Positions 24,701 through 32,902 are shown, numbered from the stretch's first letter. The stretch is 33,043 bases of DNA from Clostridiales bacterium (GCA_024697575.1 JAILFM010000084.1:1-33043), one strand, 5' to 3'. Translations and numbers: made by a program. The notes: generated from the letters alone by a model not told the origin.

Positions 24701-25828
24701 ATGATTAAAATTGGTATCGCTGGCACAAGAGGTCTTTCAACACTGATGGGTCTTAAGGCAATTGAAGATGTTCAGATAGCGGCAATGTGCGACCTTGATG
24801 AGGCGCATCTCAATGAAGCCGCTGAAAAAATCGGCGGAGATATAAAAAAATACCGTGTATTTGATGATATGATTGAATCCGATATTGACGCTGTTATTAT
24901 TTCAACACCAATGCAGTGCCATGTTCCTCAGGCAATCGCCGCCCTTGAAGCCGGCAAACATGTTATGAGTGAAGTTACCGCAGGGGTAACAATTGACGAA
25001 CTGTTCTGGCTGACAGAGGTTGTTGAAAAATACGGCAAAATATATATGTACGGTGAAAACTACATATATGACCCCAGAGTTCAGCAGATCAAGGAAATGG
25101 TAAAACAGGGTGTTTTCGGCGACACATATTATGCCGAAGGCATGTACCTTCATAATATCGGCAATCTCTTTGTCTATCCCAACGGCAAAACATCCTGGCG
25201 TTCATTCTGGCAATGCGGCATAAGGGGTAATTTTTACCCCACACACAGCGTCGGACCTGTTATGCAGTGGTTCCCCGGCGAAAGAATAACCGAAATCTCA
25301 ACTTATTCACCGGGAATATACAACGAACTCGGTCTTAAACAGGACAGCGGCACAACAACCATGTGCAAAACCGCCACAGGCAAGCTGCTTCAGATAAGAG
25401 TTGACTGCATGTCACCCCGTCCGCATTGCATGGACTATTATCACCTTCAAGGTACCAAAGGTTGCTTCAACTCAAGGTCTCACAAAGACGATATAGACAG
25501 AGTCTCTTTTATCGGCGAAGACAGTCCTCTGCATGAAATGAAATGGCAAAAACTTGATAATTTCGAAATATATATGCCGGACAGATACAAAAACGCAACG
25601 CAGGAGCAAAAAGCGGCAGGACATAACGGCGGCGACTTCTTCATTGTTGAAGATTTTATCAACGCAATCCGTGATAATAAACAGCCGGAACTTGATGTTT
25701 ATAAAGCCTGCGAATGGACAGCCGTCGGCCTTTTATCTTCACTTTCCGTTACCAACGGCTCACGCACAATGCAAATGCCGGATTTCAGAAAGAATATGCC
25801 TGTTGAAGAAAAGAGAATAACACTTTGA
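24701..25828 (+). CDS. Gfo/Idh/MocA-family protein, GH109-like
   Basis: 375 residues. An N-terminal Rossmann domain (GIAGTRG 6-12, CDLD 30-33, ISTPMQCH) binds NAD(H), followed by the Gfo/Idh/MocA alpha/beta domain. The usual catalytic EKP motif is replaced by EVTAGVT (91-97). The second domain shows Y149-L-H (MYLHNIG) and NFYPTHSVGP (177-186, H182). GH109 alpha-N-acetylgalactosaminidases have the same combination (EVPA..T, AYIHDL, GNLYPTHGLGP), which use bound NAD and Tyr/His residues. The protein is therefore either a GH109-type glycosidase or an oxidoreductase of the same branch; homology is by motif recall. It sits 16 bases after GH31 and its stop overlaps the next start. Confidence 0.85.
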   Translation: MIKIGIAGTRGLSTLMGLKAIEDVQIAAMCDLDEAHLNEAAEKIGGDIKKYRVFDDMIESDIDAVIISTPMQCHVPQAIAALEAGKHVMSEVTAGVTIDELFWLTEVVEKYGKIYMYGENYIYDPRVQQIKEMVKQGVFGDTYYAEGMYLHNIGNLFVYPNGKTSWRSFWQCGIRGNFYPTHSVGPVMQWFPGERITEISTYSPGIYNELGLKQDSGTTTMCKTATGKLLQIRVDCMSPRPHCMDYYHLQGTKGCFNSRSHKDDIDRVSFIGEDSPLHEMKWQKLDNFEIYMPDRYKNATQEQKAAGHNGGDFFIVEDFINAIRDNKQPELDVYKACEWTAVGLLSSLSVTNGSRTMQMPDFRKNMPVEEKRITL

Positions 25829-27312
25829 AGAAACTGCAGAATTTAATATCTCTGCGCCTTGTCGGTTTGGTTGCGGCGATAATCTGCCTGACAGCGTCAA
25901 TATTCGTTTCTTTCACCGGCTCCTTTGATGACTTTGAAAAGGAAATGACAAAGTATCCCCTTGAATACTCAATCAGCACATATAACCCATATATGCAGCA
26001 ATTTGATGCTTTTCACAAGCATCAGCTGCACTTGGATGTTATACCCGATGAGAGGCTTTCTAACCTTGATAATCCCTATTCGCCGGAAGAAAGGGAAGGC
26101 ATTGATTACCTTTGGGACAGAGCATATTACAACGGCAGGTATTACTCTTATTTCGGCATTGCGCCAATCATAATCTTTTATGAACCGTTTTATATTTTGA
26201 CGGGAAAACTGCCGACAACAGCGACGGCAATCGGTTTTTTTGCCGCAATTGCGTCAATCTTTTTGCCGCTGACAATCAGCAATACAGCTGAAATAATAAG
26301 CAAAAAAAGTTCAAAAGTTCTTACATTTATTTTGGCTTTGATTGCGCCGTCATGCTCGTTGCTGTTTCTTATTCAGCGGGGCGTCAGCAGGTTTTACTAT
26401 TTAGCTACCGTAAGCGCGCTCGCTTTTACCGGACTTTTTTTGTTTTTGTTAACAAGTGCGTTCACTGCAAAAAAGCGTTTTGTAAGAACGGCGCTGTTTA
26501 TTCTTTCCGGTATTTCATATTCGCTGATTTTTCTGTCTCGGTTTAATCAAGCGATTTTGCCGGGTATGGCGGCGCTTTTGTTTGTTATAAAGCTTATTAT
26601 TGAAAAACAAAAAGAAGGTAAACTTGCCTCAGCTTTTGTCAACTGCGCATTTTTGGCTTTTCCTGTTTTGTGCGCTGTTGTTTTTACTCTTATTTATAAC
26701 AGCCTGAGATTCGGTTCTCCCTTCGAATTCGGCACAACATATCAGCTTACCGTAGCGGATGTCTCAACCTACCGTTTATCTGCAAAAGCTTTTTTGCCGG
26801 CGATTTGTCACTATTTTTTACAACCGTTTTTAATTGTAAGCGATTTCCCGTTTTTAAGGTTTAAATCCGACTTTATAATCCCGGATGAGCCGGCGTTTTA
26901 CATTGACCAATGTATCGGAGTTTTTTCCCATCCGTTTATCATTCTTTTCCTTTTGGCTCCGTTTGCCGCCGCAAAAAAGAAAACACTGCCTTTTGAAAGG
27001 GCTATTTTGGCAACACTGTTTATCTTCCCTGTTTTACTGGCGTTTATTGACTACTGCTTCGGCGGAGTTATTTTCAGATACACGGCTGATTTTGCTTTCT
27101 TCTGTTTTCTTTGTGCGGCAGTCACGGTACTAATTATTTCAAGAGACTGCAAAAACGCCTTTTCAAAAGGGTTTCTTATGTCAACCGTTTGCTGGTTATC
27201 GCTGACTACAGCTGTAATTTCATTTTTGACCGTATTTATGAAAAGCGGCAATCTGTCTGAAGTTAACCCGGATATTCTACAAAAGGTGAGTGAAATATTA
27301 TGCCTGCAATAA
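25825..27312 (+). CDS. Polytopic membrane protein, possible GT-C-type glycosyltransferase
   Basis: 495 residues with about 11 membrane segments. A first extracytoplasmic loop (about 32-100) contains FDAFHKHQLHLDV and NPYSPEERE, followed by YYNGRYYSYFGIAP (101-114) entering the next helix. This loop pattern occurs in bacterial membrane proteins annotated as glycosyltransferase family 39-like or uncharacterised. If that is right, it would use a lipid-linked sugar at the outer face of the membrane. The start is TTG at 25825, whose last two bases are part of the previous TGA stop (TTGA), so translation is coupled. Its end overlaps the next gene by 13 bases. Function is not established. Confidence 0.75.
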   Translation: MKKLQNLISLRLVGLVAAIICLTASIFVSFTGSFDDFEKEMTKYPLEYSISTYNPYMQQFDAFHKHQLHLDVIPDERLSNLDNPYSPEEREGIDYLWDRAYYNGRYYSYFGIAPIIIFYEPFYILTGKLPTTATAIGFFAAIASIFLPLTISNTAEIISKKSSKVLTFILALIAPSCSLLFLIQRGVSRFYYLATVSALAFTGLFLFLLTSAFTAKKRFVRTALFILSGISYSLIFLSRFNQAILPGMAALLFVIKLIIEKQKEGKLASAFVNCAFLAFPVLCAVVFTLIYNSLRFGSPFEFGTTYQLTVADVSTYRLSAKAFLPAICHYFLQPFLIVSDFPFLRFKSDFIIPDEPAFYIDQCIGVFSHPFIILFLLAPFAAAKKKTLPFERAILATLFIFPVLLAFIDYCFGGVIFRYTADFAFFCFLCAAVTVLIISRDCKNAFSKGFLMSTVCWLSLTTAVISFLTVFMKSGNLSEVNPDILQKVSEILCLQ

Positions 27313-28928
27313 TTGAATTTTGTAAAAAACATAAAGAAATAATTCTCACTGTTTTTGCCGCGGTTTTTATGCTGTTTTCGGTCAGCATTGTCATTTTTTA
27401 TACAACCGGTCCTTCAATTGCGTTTTTCCACTCCGATTGCGCCGATTCTCTCTATTGGGCAAGCGCCAGTCGTGACAGCAAATCGCTTTTTAACAAAGAT
27501 TTCGGCTATGCCGCTTTTTTGCCGTTCGGCGGTACAACAATAATGTATCTGCTTGAGCCGTTTTTCGGTCAGGGCATTACAACGCACAGGGTGGGCATGG
27601 CTGTATTTGTTTTGATAATGCTTTTTGCCGTATTTTTTTTGCTTTTGCAAAGCGATAAAAGCAAGCCGTTTTCCCTTTTTTCAACGGGGTTACTTGCTCT
27701 GACACTTTTTTCAAGTTCAAAGATGCGCGAAATCTTTTTTGAACATACGATTTATTACTCCATTTCGTGCGTCGGTATCACAATACTGCTGCTTCTTTAT
27801 TTTAAACTCGGTGACATTGATTTAAGTATAAAAAAGCACCGCATAAAAGCCGCTGTAGCAGCTTCATTCACTGCGTTATATTCATTCCTGTTGGGAATGG
27901 ACGGCTTTCAGATTGTGGCATCGGCGGTTTTCCCGGTTATATTCGCCGTTATATTCAATGTCATAAGAGAAAACAAACCGCTGAAAGATAAAAGCAATAT
28001 TTTGCCCGCCGCTTTTTCGGCAGTAACCGGTATATTGTCACTTTTGGGCGTTTTTGTTGTTAAATATGCATTTAAGGCATTTTCGGGCTATGCATCGGCT
28101 TACAGCACATATTCAAACACTTCGGACTGGGTCAATAATGCAAGAAAACTGCCCGAACACTGGTTTTACCTTTTCGGTATTGATTTTGAAATAAGGCACA
28201 TTGACCTTTTCGGTGTTGACAGTATAAAAATCGGGATAAGAATTGTTGCTTCTCTTGTTATTGCGCTCGTTCCGGTTGTCGCTTTGTTCTTTATAAAAAA
28301 GTTAAAACAAAGAACCTGTTTGATTTTGTTTTCACATTTCGGTACTGCAGCAGTAATCCTTTTCGGCTATATAATGGGTACACTTTCGTCGGCGGCATGG
28401 CGCCTTTCTCCGCTGATTTTCACGGGATTGATTTCAACGCTCTGTGTTATAAATGATTTAAGACTTTCAATAACCTTGAAGCGTTTAGGCGCAATCTCCC
28501 TCGCTTTTGTAATAGCGTTGGGCATTGTGAACATAGGTACTTTCAATCAAATCAAAAACTACGGCATTACAGAAAATTCTAAATTTGAACTTTTAAATGA
28601 ACTCAGCAACAACAATCTTGATTTTGGCTACGCAACATTCTGGTCAAGCCAGACAGTAACGGTGCTTTCAGACGCAAAAATCCGGTGCGTTAATGTTAAT
28701 ATTAACGAAAACGGCGTTGAAGCGTGCCCATATCAATCCGACAAACGCTGGTTTAACGAGAATGCTTCCAAAACCGGCAAATATTTTTTGGCGCTTACAA
28801 AAAACGAAGTTGACACATTGAAAGAAAGTGAAGAATACAGCCGAATATTCAGAAACTATGTCGATATTATCTTCACACCGAACTGGCAGATATTTATTTT
28901 TGACAGCAACTTTTTTGTAAGAAATTAA
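27300..28928 (+). CDS. Polytopic membrane protein of unknown function
   Basis: 542 residues: about 11 membrane segments up to roughly residue 410, then a C-terminal extracytoplasmic domain of about 120 residues. The first loop has FFHSDCADSLYWASASR, an acidic loop after helix 1 as seen in GT-C-type glycosyltransferases, but no clear family signature. It overlaps the previous gene by 13 bases and has AGGTGAG before its ATG, so it is the last gene of the GH31 operon. The paired arrangement with another large membrane protein suggests a joint role in making or moving a surface glycan (inference). Confidence 0.75.
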   Translation: MPAIIEFCKKHKEIILTVFAAVFMLFSVSIVIFYTTGPSIAFFHSDCADSLYWASASRDSKSLFNKDFGYAAFLPFGGTTIMYLLEPFFGQGITTHRVGMAVFVLIMLFAVFFLLLQSDKSKPFSLFSTGLLALTLFSSSKMREIFFEHTIYYSISCVGITILLLLYFKLGDIDLSIKKHRIKAAVAASFTALYSFLLGMDGFQIVASAVFPVIFAVIFNVIRENKPLKDKSNILPAAFSAVTGILSLLGVFVVKYAFKAFSGYASAYSTYSNTSDWVNNARKLPEHWFYLFGIDFEIRHIDLFGVDSIKIGIRIVASLVIALVPVVALFFIKKLKQRTCLILFSHFGTAAVILFGYIMGTLSSAAWRLSPLIFTGLISTLCVINDLRLSITLKRLGAISLAFVIALGIVNIGTFNQIKNYGITENSKFELLNELSNNNLDFGYATFWSSQTVTVLSDAKIRCVNVNINENGVEACPYQSDKRWFNENASKTGKYFLALTKNEVDTLKESEEYSRIFRNYVDIIFTPNWQIFIFDSNFFVRN

Positions 28929-28936
28929 AAAAAATC

Positions 28937-28965
28937 TTGACTTTTACGCCTTGTTAGTGTATTAT
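28937..28965 (+). promoter_or_regulatory. Promoter of tRNA-Lys
   Basis: TTGACT at 28937-28942, 17 bases, TATTAT at 28960-28965, 24 bases before the first tRNA base. Confidence 0.75.
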
Positions 28966-28989
28966 TTTCGAGCGTTGAAAAACGGCTGT

Positions 28990-29065
28990 GATCCACTAGC
29001 TCAGGCGGTAGAGCACTTGACTTTTAATCAAGGTGTCCGGGGTTCGAGTCCCCGGTGGATCACCA
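28990..29065 (+). tRNA. tRNA-Lys (anticodon UUU)
   Basis: 76 bases with an encoded CCA end. The acceptor stem GATCCAC/GTGGATC is perfect. The D-loop has AGCTCAGGCGGTAGAGC, the anticodon arm is CTTGA-CTTTTAA-TCAAG with anticodon TTT, and the T arm is CCGGGGTTCGAGTCCCCGG. Discriminator base is A. It is a single tRNA with its own promoter and a following hairpin. Confidence 0.98.
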
Positions 29066-29072
29066 AATGCAT

Positions 29073-29119
29073 ATAACTCGAACTTATTTCAAATCGGAAT
29101 ATGTTCGGGTTATTTGTTT
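29073..29119 (+). terminator. Probable terminator after tRNA-Lys
   Basis: ATAACTCGAAC (29073-29083) pairs with GTTCGGGTTAT (29103-29113) with one G-U pair, 19-base loop, followed by TTGTTTATAT. The T run is weak, so some read-through into the next gene is possible. Confidence 0.6.
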
Positions 29120-29152
29120 ATATACGATACAGTCAGATTTAAGAGGTGACGT

Positions 29153-30106
29153 ATGACACAGCCGAAAACCATTGATTTTAAAAGAACAAAAACATTTTCC
29201 GCAAAAAACAGATATAATCTTGTGAGAATTGACAACCTTCGAACACCGGGCGCTCAGGATGACAACCTTTTTAACAGCGAAGAATTTGACATACTTATAG
29301 AAAAGCTGAAAAAAGCGAAAAAAGAAAATAAATCAATAACCTGCTTCTTTGGCGCTCATGTTATTAAATGCGGTTTGTCACGGTATCTGATATGGCTGAT
29401 GGAAAACGGTTATATTACCCACCTTGCTTCAAACGGCGCCGGCAGCATTCACGACTTTGAGCTTGCCTATCTCGGCGGAACAAGCGAACATGTGCCGACA
29501 GCGATTGAGGACGGTTCCTTCGGTATGTGGGAAGAAACCGGATTGTGGATGACCGAGGCAATTAAAGCCGGGGCAAAAAAAGGACTGGGTTACGGTCAGA
29601 GTCTTTATGAATACGTCAAAAGCAACAAGCAACGCTTTCCTAACATTGATGACTGCGTGTTCTACCGCGGGTGGGATATGGGCATACCGGTCACATACCA
29701 CACTACGATAGGTACAGACATCATTGACCAGCATCCCAACATGGACTTTGCCTCTAAAGGGCTGACAAGCGGCATTGATTTCGGATATTTTTGCCAATCC
29801 ATAGCGGACCTTGACGGCGGCGTACACATGAATATCGGCTCGGCTGTCACAGGTGCAGAAGTCTTTCTGAAGGCTCTGTCAATCGCAAGAAATCAGGGCA
29901 ACCCGACCTTCAACATAACTACAGCGAATTTTGACATAATTCCTCTGGGTGATTACCGGACAGATATAAGCCACGACAAATATGACTATTATTACAGACC
30001 GCGCAAAAATGTTATAAACAGACCGACCTCACAGGGTGGGACAGGACTTTATATTTACGGCAACCACGAAGTGACAATACCCTCGCTTTATTCAAGACTT
30101 AAATAA
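29153..30106 (+). CDS. Deoxyhypusine-synthase-like protein
   Basis: 317 residues, no signal peptide. The pattern FFGAHVIKCGLSRYLIWLMENGYITHLASNGAGSIHDFELA (positions 66-105) and later TYHTTIGTDIIDQHP, HMNIGSAVTGAEVFLKAL and a C-terminal GGTGLYIYGNHEVTIP recall an uncharacterised bacterial family related to deoxyhypusine synthase (NAD-binding Rossmann-like fold). Bacteria lack eIF5A, so true hypusine formation is not expected. Some DHS relatives make homospermidine or other spermidine-derived products, but nothing here proves that. Start ATG behind AGAGGTGA. It is followed after 17 bases by the S51-type gene, suggesting a shared pathway. Confidence 0.6.
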   Translation: MTQPKTIDFKRTKTFSAKNRYNLVRIDNLRTPGAQDDNLFNSEEFDILIEKLKKAKKENKSITCFFGAHVIKCGLSRYLIWLMENGYITHLASNGAGSIHDFELAYLGGTSEHVPTAIEDGSFGMWEETGLWMTEAIKAGAKKGLGYGQSLYEYVKSNKQRFPNIDDCVFYRGWDMGIPVTYHTTIGTDIIDQHPNMDFASKGLTSGIDFGYFCQSIADLDGGVHMNIGSAVTGAEVFLKALSIARNQGNPTFNITTANFDIIPLGDYRTDISHDKYDYYYRPRKNVINRPTSQGGTGLYIYGNHEVTIPSLYSRLK

Positions 30107-30123
30107 TACAGGAGAAGATTTCT

Positions 30124-30816
30124 ATGGGCGTAATTGTTGCAATGGGCGGCGGATTTGACGATGAATACGCATGGGATCTGGCAGAAAAACTTATAAAAAA
30201 AACAGGCAAAAAAAAGCCTGCGTTTCTGACCATACCGACAACAGGTTATGACACCGGATGCGGCGAATTATCAATTTACAGCAAGATGGGCTGTGACACT
30301 GACATTTTATGTGTCACCCACCCCGGCATAACAGAAGAAATAATCAAAGATAAGATCGAAAAAGCAGATTTAATCAATGTGCCGGGCGGCAACCTCAAGT
30401 TTTGTATGGAGCATTGGCGAAAACATAATGCGATTAAATATCTGAAGGAAGCCTTTGACCGCGGCGCAATTCTTTTCGGTTCCTCATCCGGCAGTATGTG
30501 CTGGTTCCGTCAGGGATTTGATGACTGCGGACCGCGCGGCAGCTTTGAATTCATAGACTGCTGTGACATAATCCCATATAACAATGTTCCGCATTATGAA
30601 GGCGACTTCTGGCATCAGTTTGACAGTTACGCATCAATGACCCAACTGTCAACCATAGCATGCGAAAACGACACCGCTCTGGTTTATGAAAACGGCAAAT
30701 ATTCCATAATGATATGCGATAAAAAACCGGACGCAAGGGTTTGGTTTTTTGATGCGGGTGAAGGTTACAGGCGTTACGATCTCACGGCGCATCCCGAAAT
30801 ACTTGAAAGACTTTGA
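30124..30816 (+). CDS. Peptidase S51 / peptidase E-like protein
   Basis: 230 residues with the class I glutamine amidotransferase-like fold. The elbow GSSSGSM (119-125) places the likely nucleophile at S121 in a GxSxG setting, as in dipeptidase E, and H157 (NVPHYE) sits where the family has its catalytic histidine. Start MGVIVAMGGG and INVPGGN are family typical. The family includes aspartyl dipeptidases and cyanophycinase; which substrate applies is unknown. It has the ribosome binding site CAGGAGA and lies directly downstream of the DHS-like gene. No cyanophycin synthetase gene is present in the window. Confidence 0.85.
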   Translation: MGVIVAMGGGFDDEYAWDLAEKLIKKTGKKKPAFLTIPTTGYDTGCGELSIYSKMGCDTDILCVTHPGITEEIIKDKIEKADLINVPGGNLKFCMEHWRKHNAIKYLKEAFDRGAILFGSSSGSMCWFRQGFDDCGPRGSFEFIDCCDIIPYNNVPHYEGDFWHQFDSYASMTQLSTIACENDTALVYENGKYSIMICDKKPDARVWFFDAGEGYRRYDLTAHPEILERL

Positions 30817-30858
30817 TTTTTAACAGCACACACATTATACAGAGAAGAGATGAAAAAC

Positions 30859-30969
30859 TTATTCTAAATCGGATAACCGAGACTTCAAAAACCTGACTTC
30901 ATCTCTGCTGAGGCTTTCGTTGACTCGTTTCATATACTCACGGAGACCAGCCTTCGTAGCAATAATCAA
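30859..30969 (-). CDS. Possible small ORF after the tautomerase gene
   Basis: A 36-codon frame begins with TTG at 30969, overlapping the tautomerase stop (TTGA), with AAGGA 7 bases upstream. An internal ATG at 30933 would give 24 residues. The sequence is charged and helical (GLREYMKRVNE..., ending LSDLE). Spacing and composition look gene-like, but it is short and not recognised, so it may be chance or the remnant of a longer gene. Confidence 0.3.
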   Translation of the reverse strand: MIIATKAGLREYMKRVNESLSRDEVRFLKSRLSDLE

Positions 30970-31193
30970 TATGTTTTCCTTCCGTTCAGAATAAGCATTT
31001 TATCACTGTTCGGAAGGATTTCTTTTTGCTCAATTTCTACCTGCCAGTTTTCGGGTTGAACGGCATCTATTGACAGCGAAATCGCCTCTTGCGGGCAACC
31101 CCATTCCTCAAGGAATATTTCATTTATTCTTTCAGCAACCTTTTGTTTGATTTTTTCATCTTTCGGATATGCTTTAATCTGTATATAAGGCAA
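30966..31193 (-). CDS. Tautomerase (4-oxalocrotonate tautomerase family)
   Basis: 75 residues. The family's catalytic base is the N-terminal proline exposed after Met removal, and the chain starts M-P2-YIQIKAYP, consistent with it. The rest (WGCPQEAISLSIDAVQPENW, then MLILNGRKTY) fits the 4-OT-like fold, which works as a small oligomer. The physiological keto-enol substrate is unknown. Start is TTG at 31193 behind AAGGAG, which itself overlaps the stop of the HD gene 5 bases upstream, so the two are translationally coupled. Confidence 0.85.
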   Translation of the reverse strand: MPYIQIKAYPKDEKIKQKVAERINEIFLEEWGCPQEAISLSIDAVQPENWQVEIEQKEILPNSDKMLILNGRKTY

Positions 31194-31198
31194 GTTTA

Positions 31199-31798
31199 TT
31201 ACTCCTTTTCTCTGATTAGTGTGTCAGTTTCGGTCCTGACATAGTCTTCACATGAGCGCATTGCCAGAATAGTCTGCTCAAAAAGACAGTCGGGTTCCCA
31301 CCCAAGCATTTGAGCACCATTCAGAATCACATCTCTTGAACAGCCGGCGGCAAATTTTTTATCTTTGAACTTTTTCTTCAGGCTTTTTACCTCAAGATCG
31401 GATGTGCTTTGAGACGGGCGCATCTTTATCACTGAGCCGATAAGCCCCGTCAATTCATCAACAGCATAAAGAACCTTTTCCATCTGATGATCAGGTTTGA
31501 CATCAACAGTGATGCCATATCCGTGCGAACAAACGCCGTGAATCACATCTTCGCTGACGCCGGCAGATTTAAGAAGTTCCGGTGCCTTTATGCAGTGCTC
31601 ATCGGGATATAATTCAAAATCAATGTCATGAAGCAAACCGACAATACCCCAGTATTCACTTTCGTCTCCAAATCTGAGGTTTCCGGCAAACCATTTCATT
31701 ACGCCCTCAACGGTCAGACCGTGATATATATGAAACGGATCTTTGTTGTATTTAAGCAGAAGCGCAAGCGCTTCGTCTCTCGTAATGTCTGCGTTCAT
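31199..31798 (-). CDS. HD-domain (HDIG-type) hydrolase
   Basis: 199 residues. Metal-dependent phosphohydrolase fold: H27 in the first helix, the HD pair in GLLHDIDFE (H57, D58), H68, H92 in VCSHGYG, and the aspartate in AVDELTGLI. This is the compact bacterial form often acting on nucleotides or phosphoesters; no regulatory domain is attached. Start behind AGAGGTG, 9 bases after the stop of the rhodanese fusion gene, and it leads straight into the tautomerase gene. The specific substrate cannot be read from the sequence. Confidence 0.88.
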   Translation of the reverse strand: MNADITRDEALALLLKYNKDPFHIYHGLTVEGVMKWFAGNLRFGDESEYWGIVGLLHDIDFELYPDEHCIKAPELLKSAGVSEDVIHGVCSHGYGITVDVKPDHQMEKVLYAVDELTGLIGSVIKMRPSQSTSDLEVKSLKKKFKDKKFAAGCSRDVILNGAQMLGWEPDCLFEQTILAMRSCEDYVRTETDTLIREKE

Positions 31799-31807
31799 AA
31801 TGCACCT

Positions 31808-32827
31808 CTAAATAAACAGGCTCATATCGCTCTGTTCGCCTGCGCCGAGAAAGGTCGCCACTCCGCCCAGTTCAACACCGTCAATAAGTTCTTCCTGACG
31901 GATGCCCATAATATCCATGCTCATCTGGCAGGCAATCAGACGCACGCCGTGTTCCTTTGCGTCCTCAATAAGCTGTTCAAGTGAACGTATGCCTTTCTTT
32001 TTCATAATCCAGCGGATCATCTTTGCGCCTGCTCCGCCCATATTCATACGGGAAAGCCCCAGCTTTTTTGTTCCTCTGGGCATCATAAAGCCGAACATCT
32101 TTTCAATCAGCGTTTTTCTGACCTTTACTTTCTGAACCTTACGAAGAATATTAAGCCCCCAGAAAGTGAAGAAAACAGTCACATCCCTGCCCATTGCCGC
32201 CGAACCGTTTGCCATTATGAAAGCTGCAATTGTTTTGTCAAGGTCGCCGCTGAAAACAACAAAATTCTTGCCGTGAGGCCTTTCGCCGGCGGGTGCTTCT
32301 TCTTTTTTTGCTTTTTCTATTGTCGCTTTGATATCGGCGGGCTTTGCGTCAATATCAAGCAGTTTGTTGCCTATTCTGTCGCACCAGACGCGGATGTCGC
32401 TTGCGAAAGCGTCTTCGGTTGCTTCAACATAAACTTTCTGACCGTATTCAAGCGTTTTGAGTGTGTCTGCAACTTTTACAATCGGTCCGGGGCATTTTAA
32501 TCCTTTTGCGTCAATGAAAACAGGTTCTGCGTTCTGAACCGCATCAACATATGCGTTGAATCCGCCGTCAATATTATATGCCTCATAACCTCTGTCGTCA
32601 AGGATTTCGGCAATCTGTTCGCTGAAATCTCCGGTTCTGCAGATGACATACACCGGCTTTTCTTTCGGAACATCATCAAGTTTTGAATAAAACTCACTGA
32701 AAGGAATGTTGATTGCGCCCTCAAAACCCTTTACAAGCACCTCGTCGGGCTCTCTCAAATCAACTATTGTTATTTTTGTAAAATCAAGCTTTGCAAATTC
32801 TTTTGCCGTGATATGTTTATATGCCAT
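31808..32827 (-). CDS. Rhodanese-TusA-DsrE three-domain sulfur-transfer protein
   Basis: 339 residues with three modules in order. Rhodanese domain (about 1-98) with active cysteine C63 in CRTGDFS. TusA-like domain (about 102-172) with C112 in the CPGP motif (KGLKCPGPIVKV). DsrE/DsrF-like domain (about 187-339) with C300 in IACQMSMDIMG. All three sulfur-carrying cysteines are kept, so a persulfide could be handed from one domain to the next. The same modules form the C-terminal half of some CoA-disulfide reductase-like proteins, but no FAD/NAD reductase half is attached here. Cytoplasmic. Start ATG behind TAGGAGA. First gene of a run with HD hydrolase and tautomerase. Confidence 0.93.
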   Translation of the reverse strand: MAYKHITAKEFAKLDFTKITIVDLREPDEVLVKGFEGAINIPFSEFYSKLDDVPKEKPVYVICRTGDFSEQIAEILDDRGYEAYNIDGGFNAYVDAVQNAEPVFIDAKGLKCPGPIVKVADTLKTLEYGQKVYVEATEDAFASDIRVWCDRIGNKLLDIDAKPADIKATIEKAKKEEAPAGERPHGKNFVVFSGDLDKTIAAFIMANGSAAMGRDVTVFFTFWGLNILRKVQKVKVRKTLIEKMFGFMMPRGTKKLGLSRMNMGGAGAKMIRWIMKKKGIRSLEQLIEDAKEHGVRLIACQMSMDIMGIRQEELIDGVELGGVATFLGAGEQSDMSLFI

Positions 32828-32847
32828 GGTTATCTCCTATAAAAAGT

Positions 32848-32869
32848 CAAGTAGTAATTAACTAACTTG
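32848..32869. promoter_or_regulatory. Imperfect palindrome before the sulfur-transfer gene
   Basis: A 22-bp dyad with CAAGT and ACTTG ends around a TTA-rich centre lies 21 bases before the start codon. It could be a repressor operator (MarR/Rrf2-like sites look similar), but the regulator is not identified. Confidence 0.35.
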
Positions 32870-32902
32870 CTGTTTTACAATTATTTTTTGATAATTTTTA
32901 TA

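Noticed and set aside
30846-30906. AGAGATGAA/TTCATCTCT inverted repeat as a bidirectional terminator between convergent genes
   Set aside because: Only 9 bp with a 43-base gap and no T runs, so probably chance.
32845-32850. TTGACT directly before the sulfur-transfer gene as a -35 box
   Set aside because: The matching -10 would fall inside the coding region; it belongs to the palindrome near the ribosome binding site.
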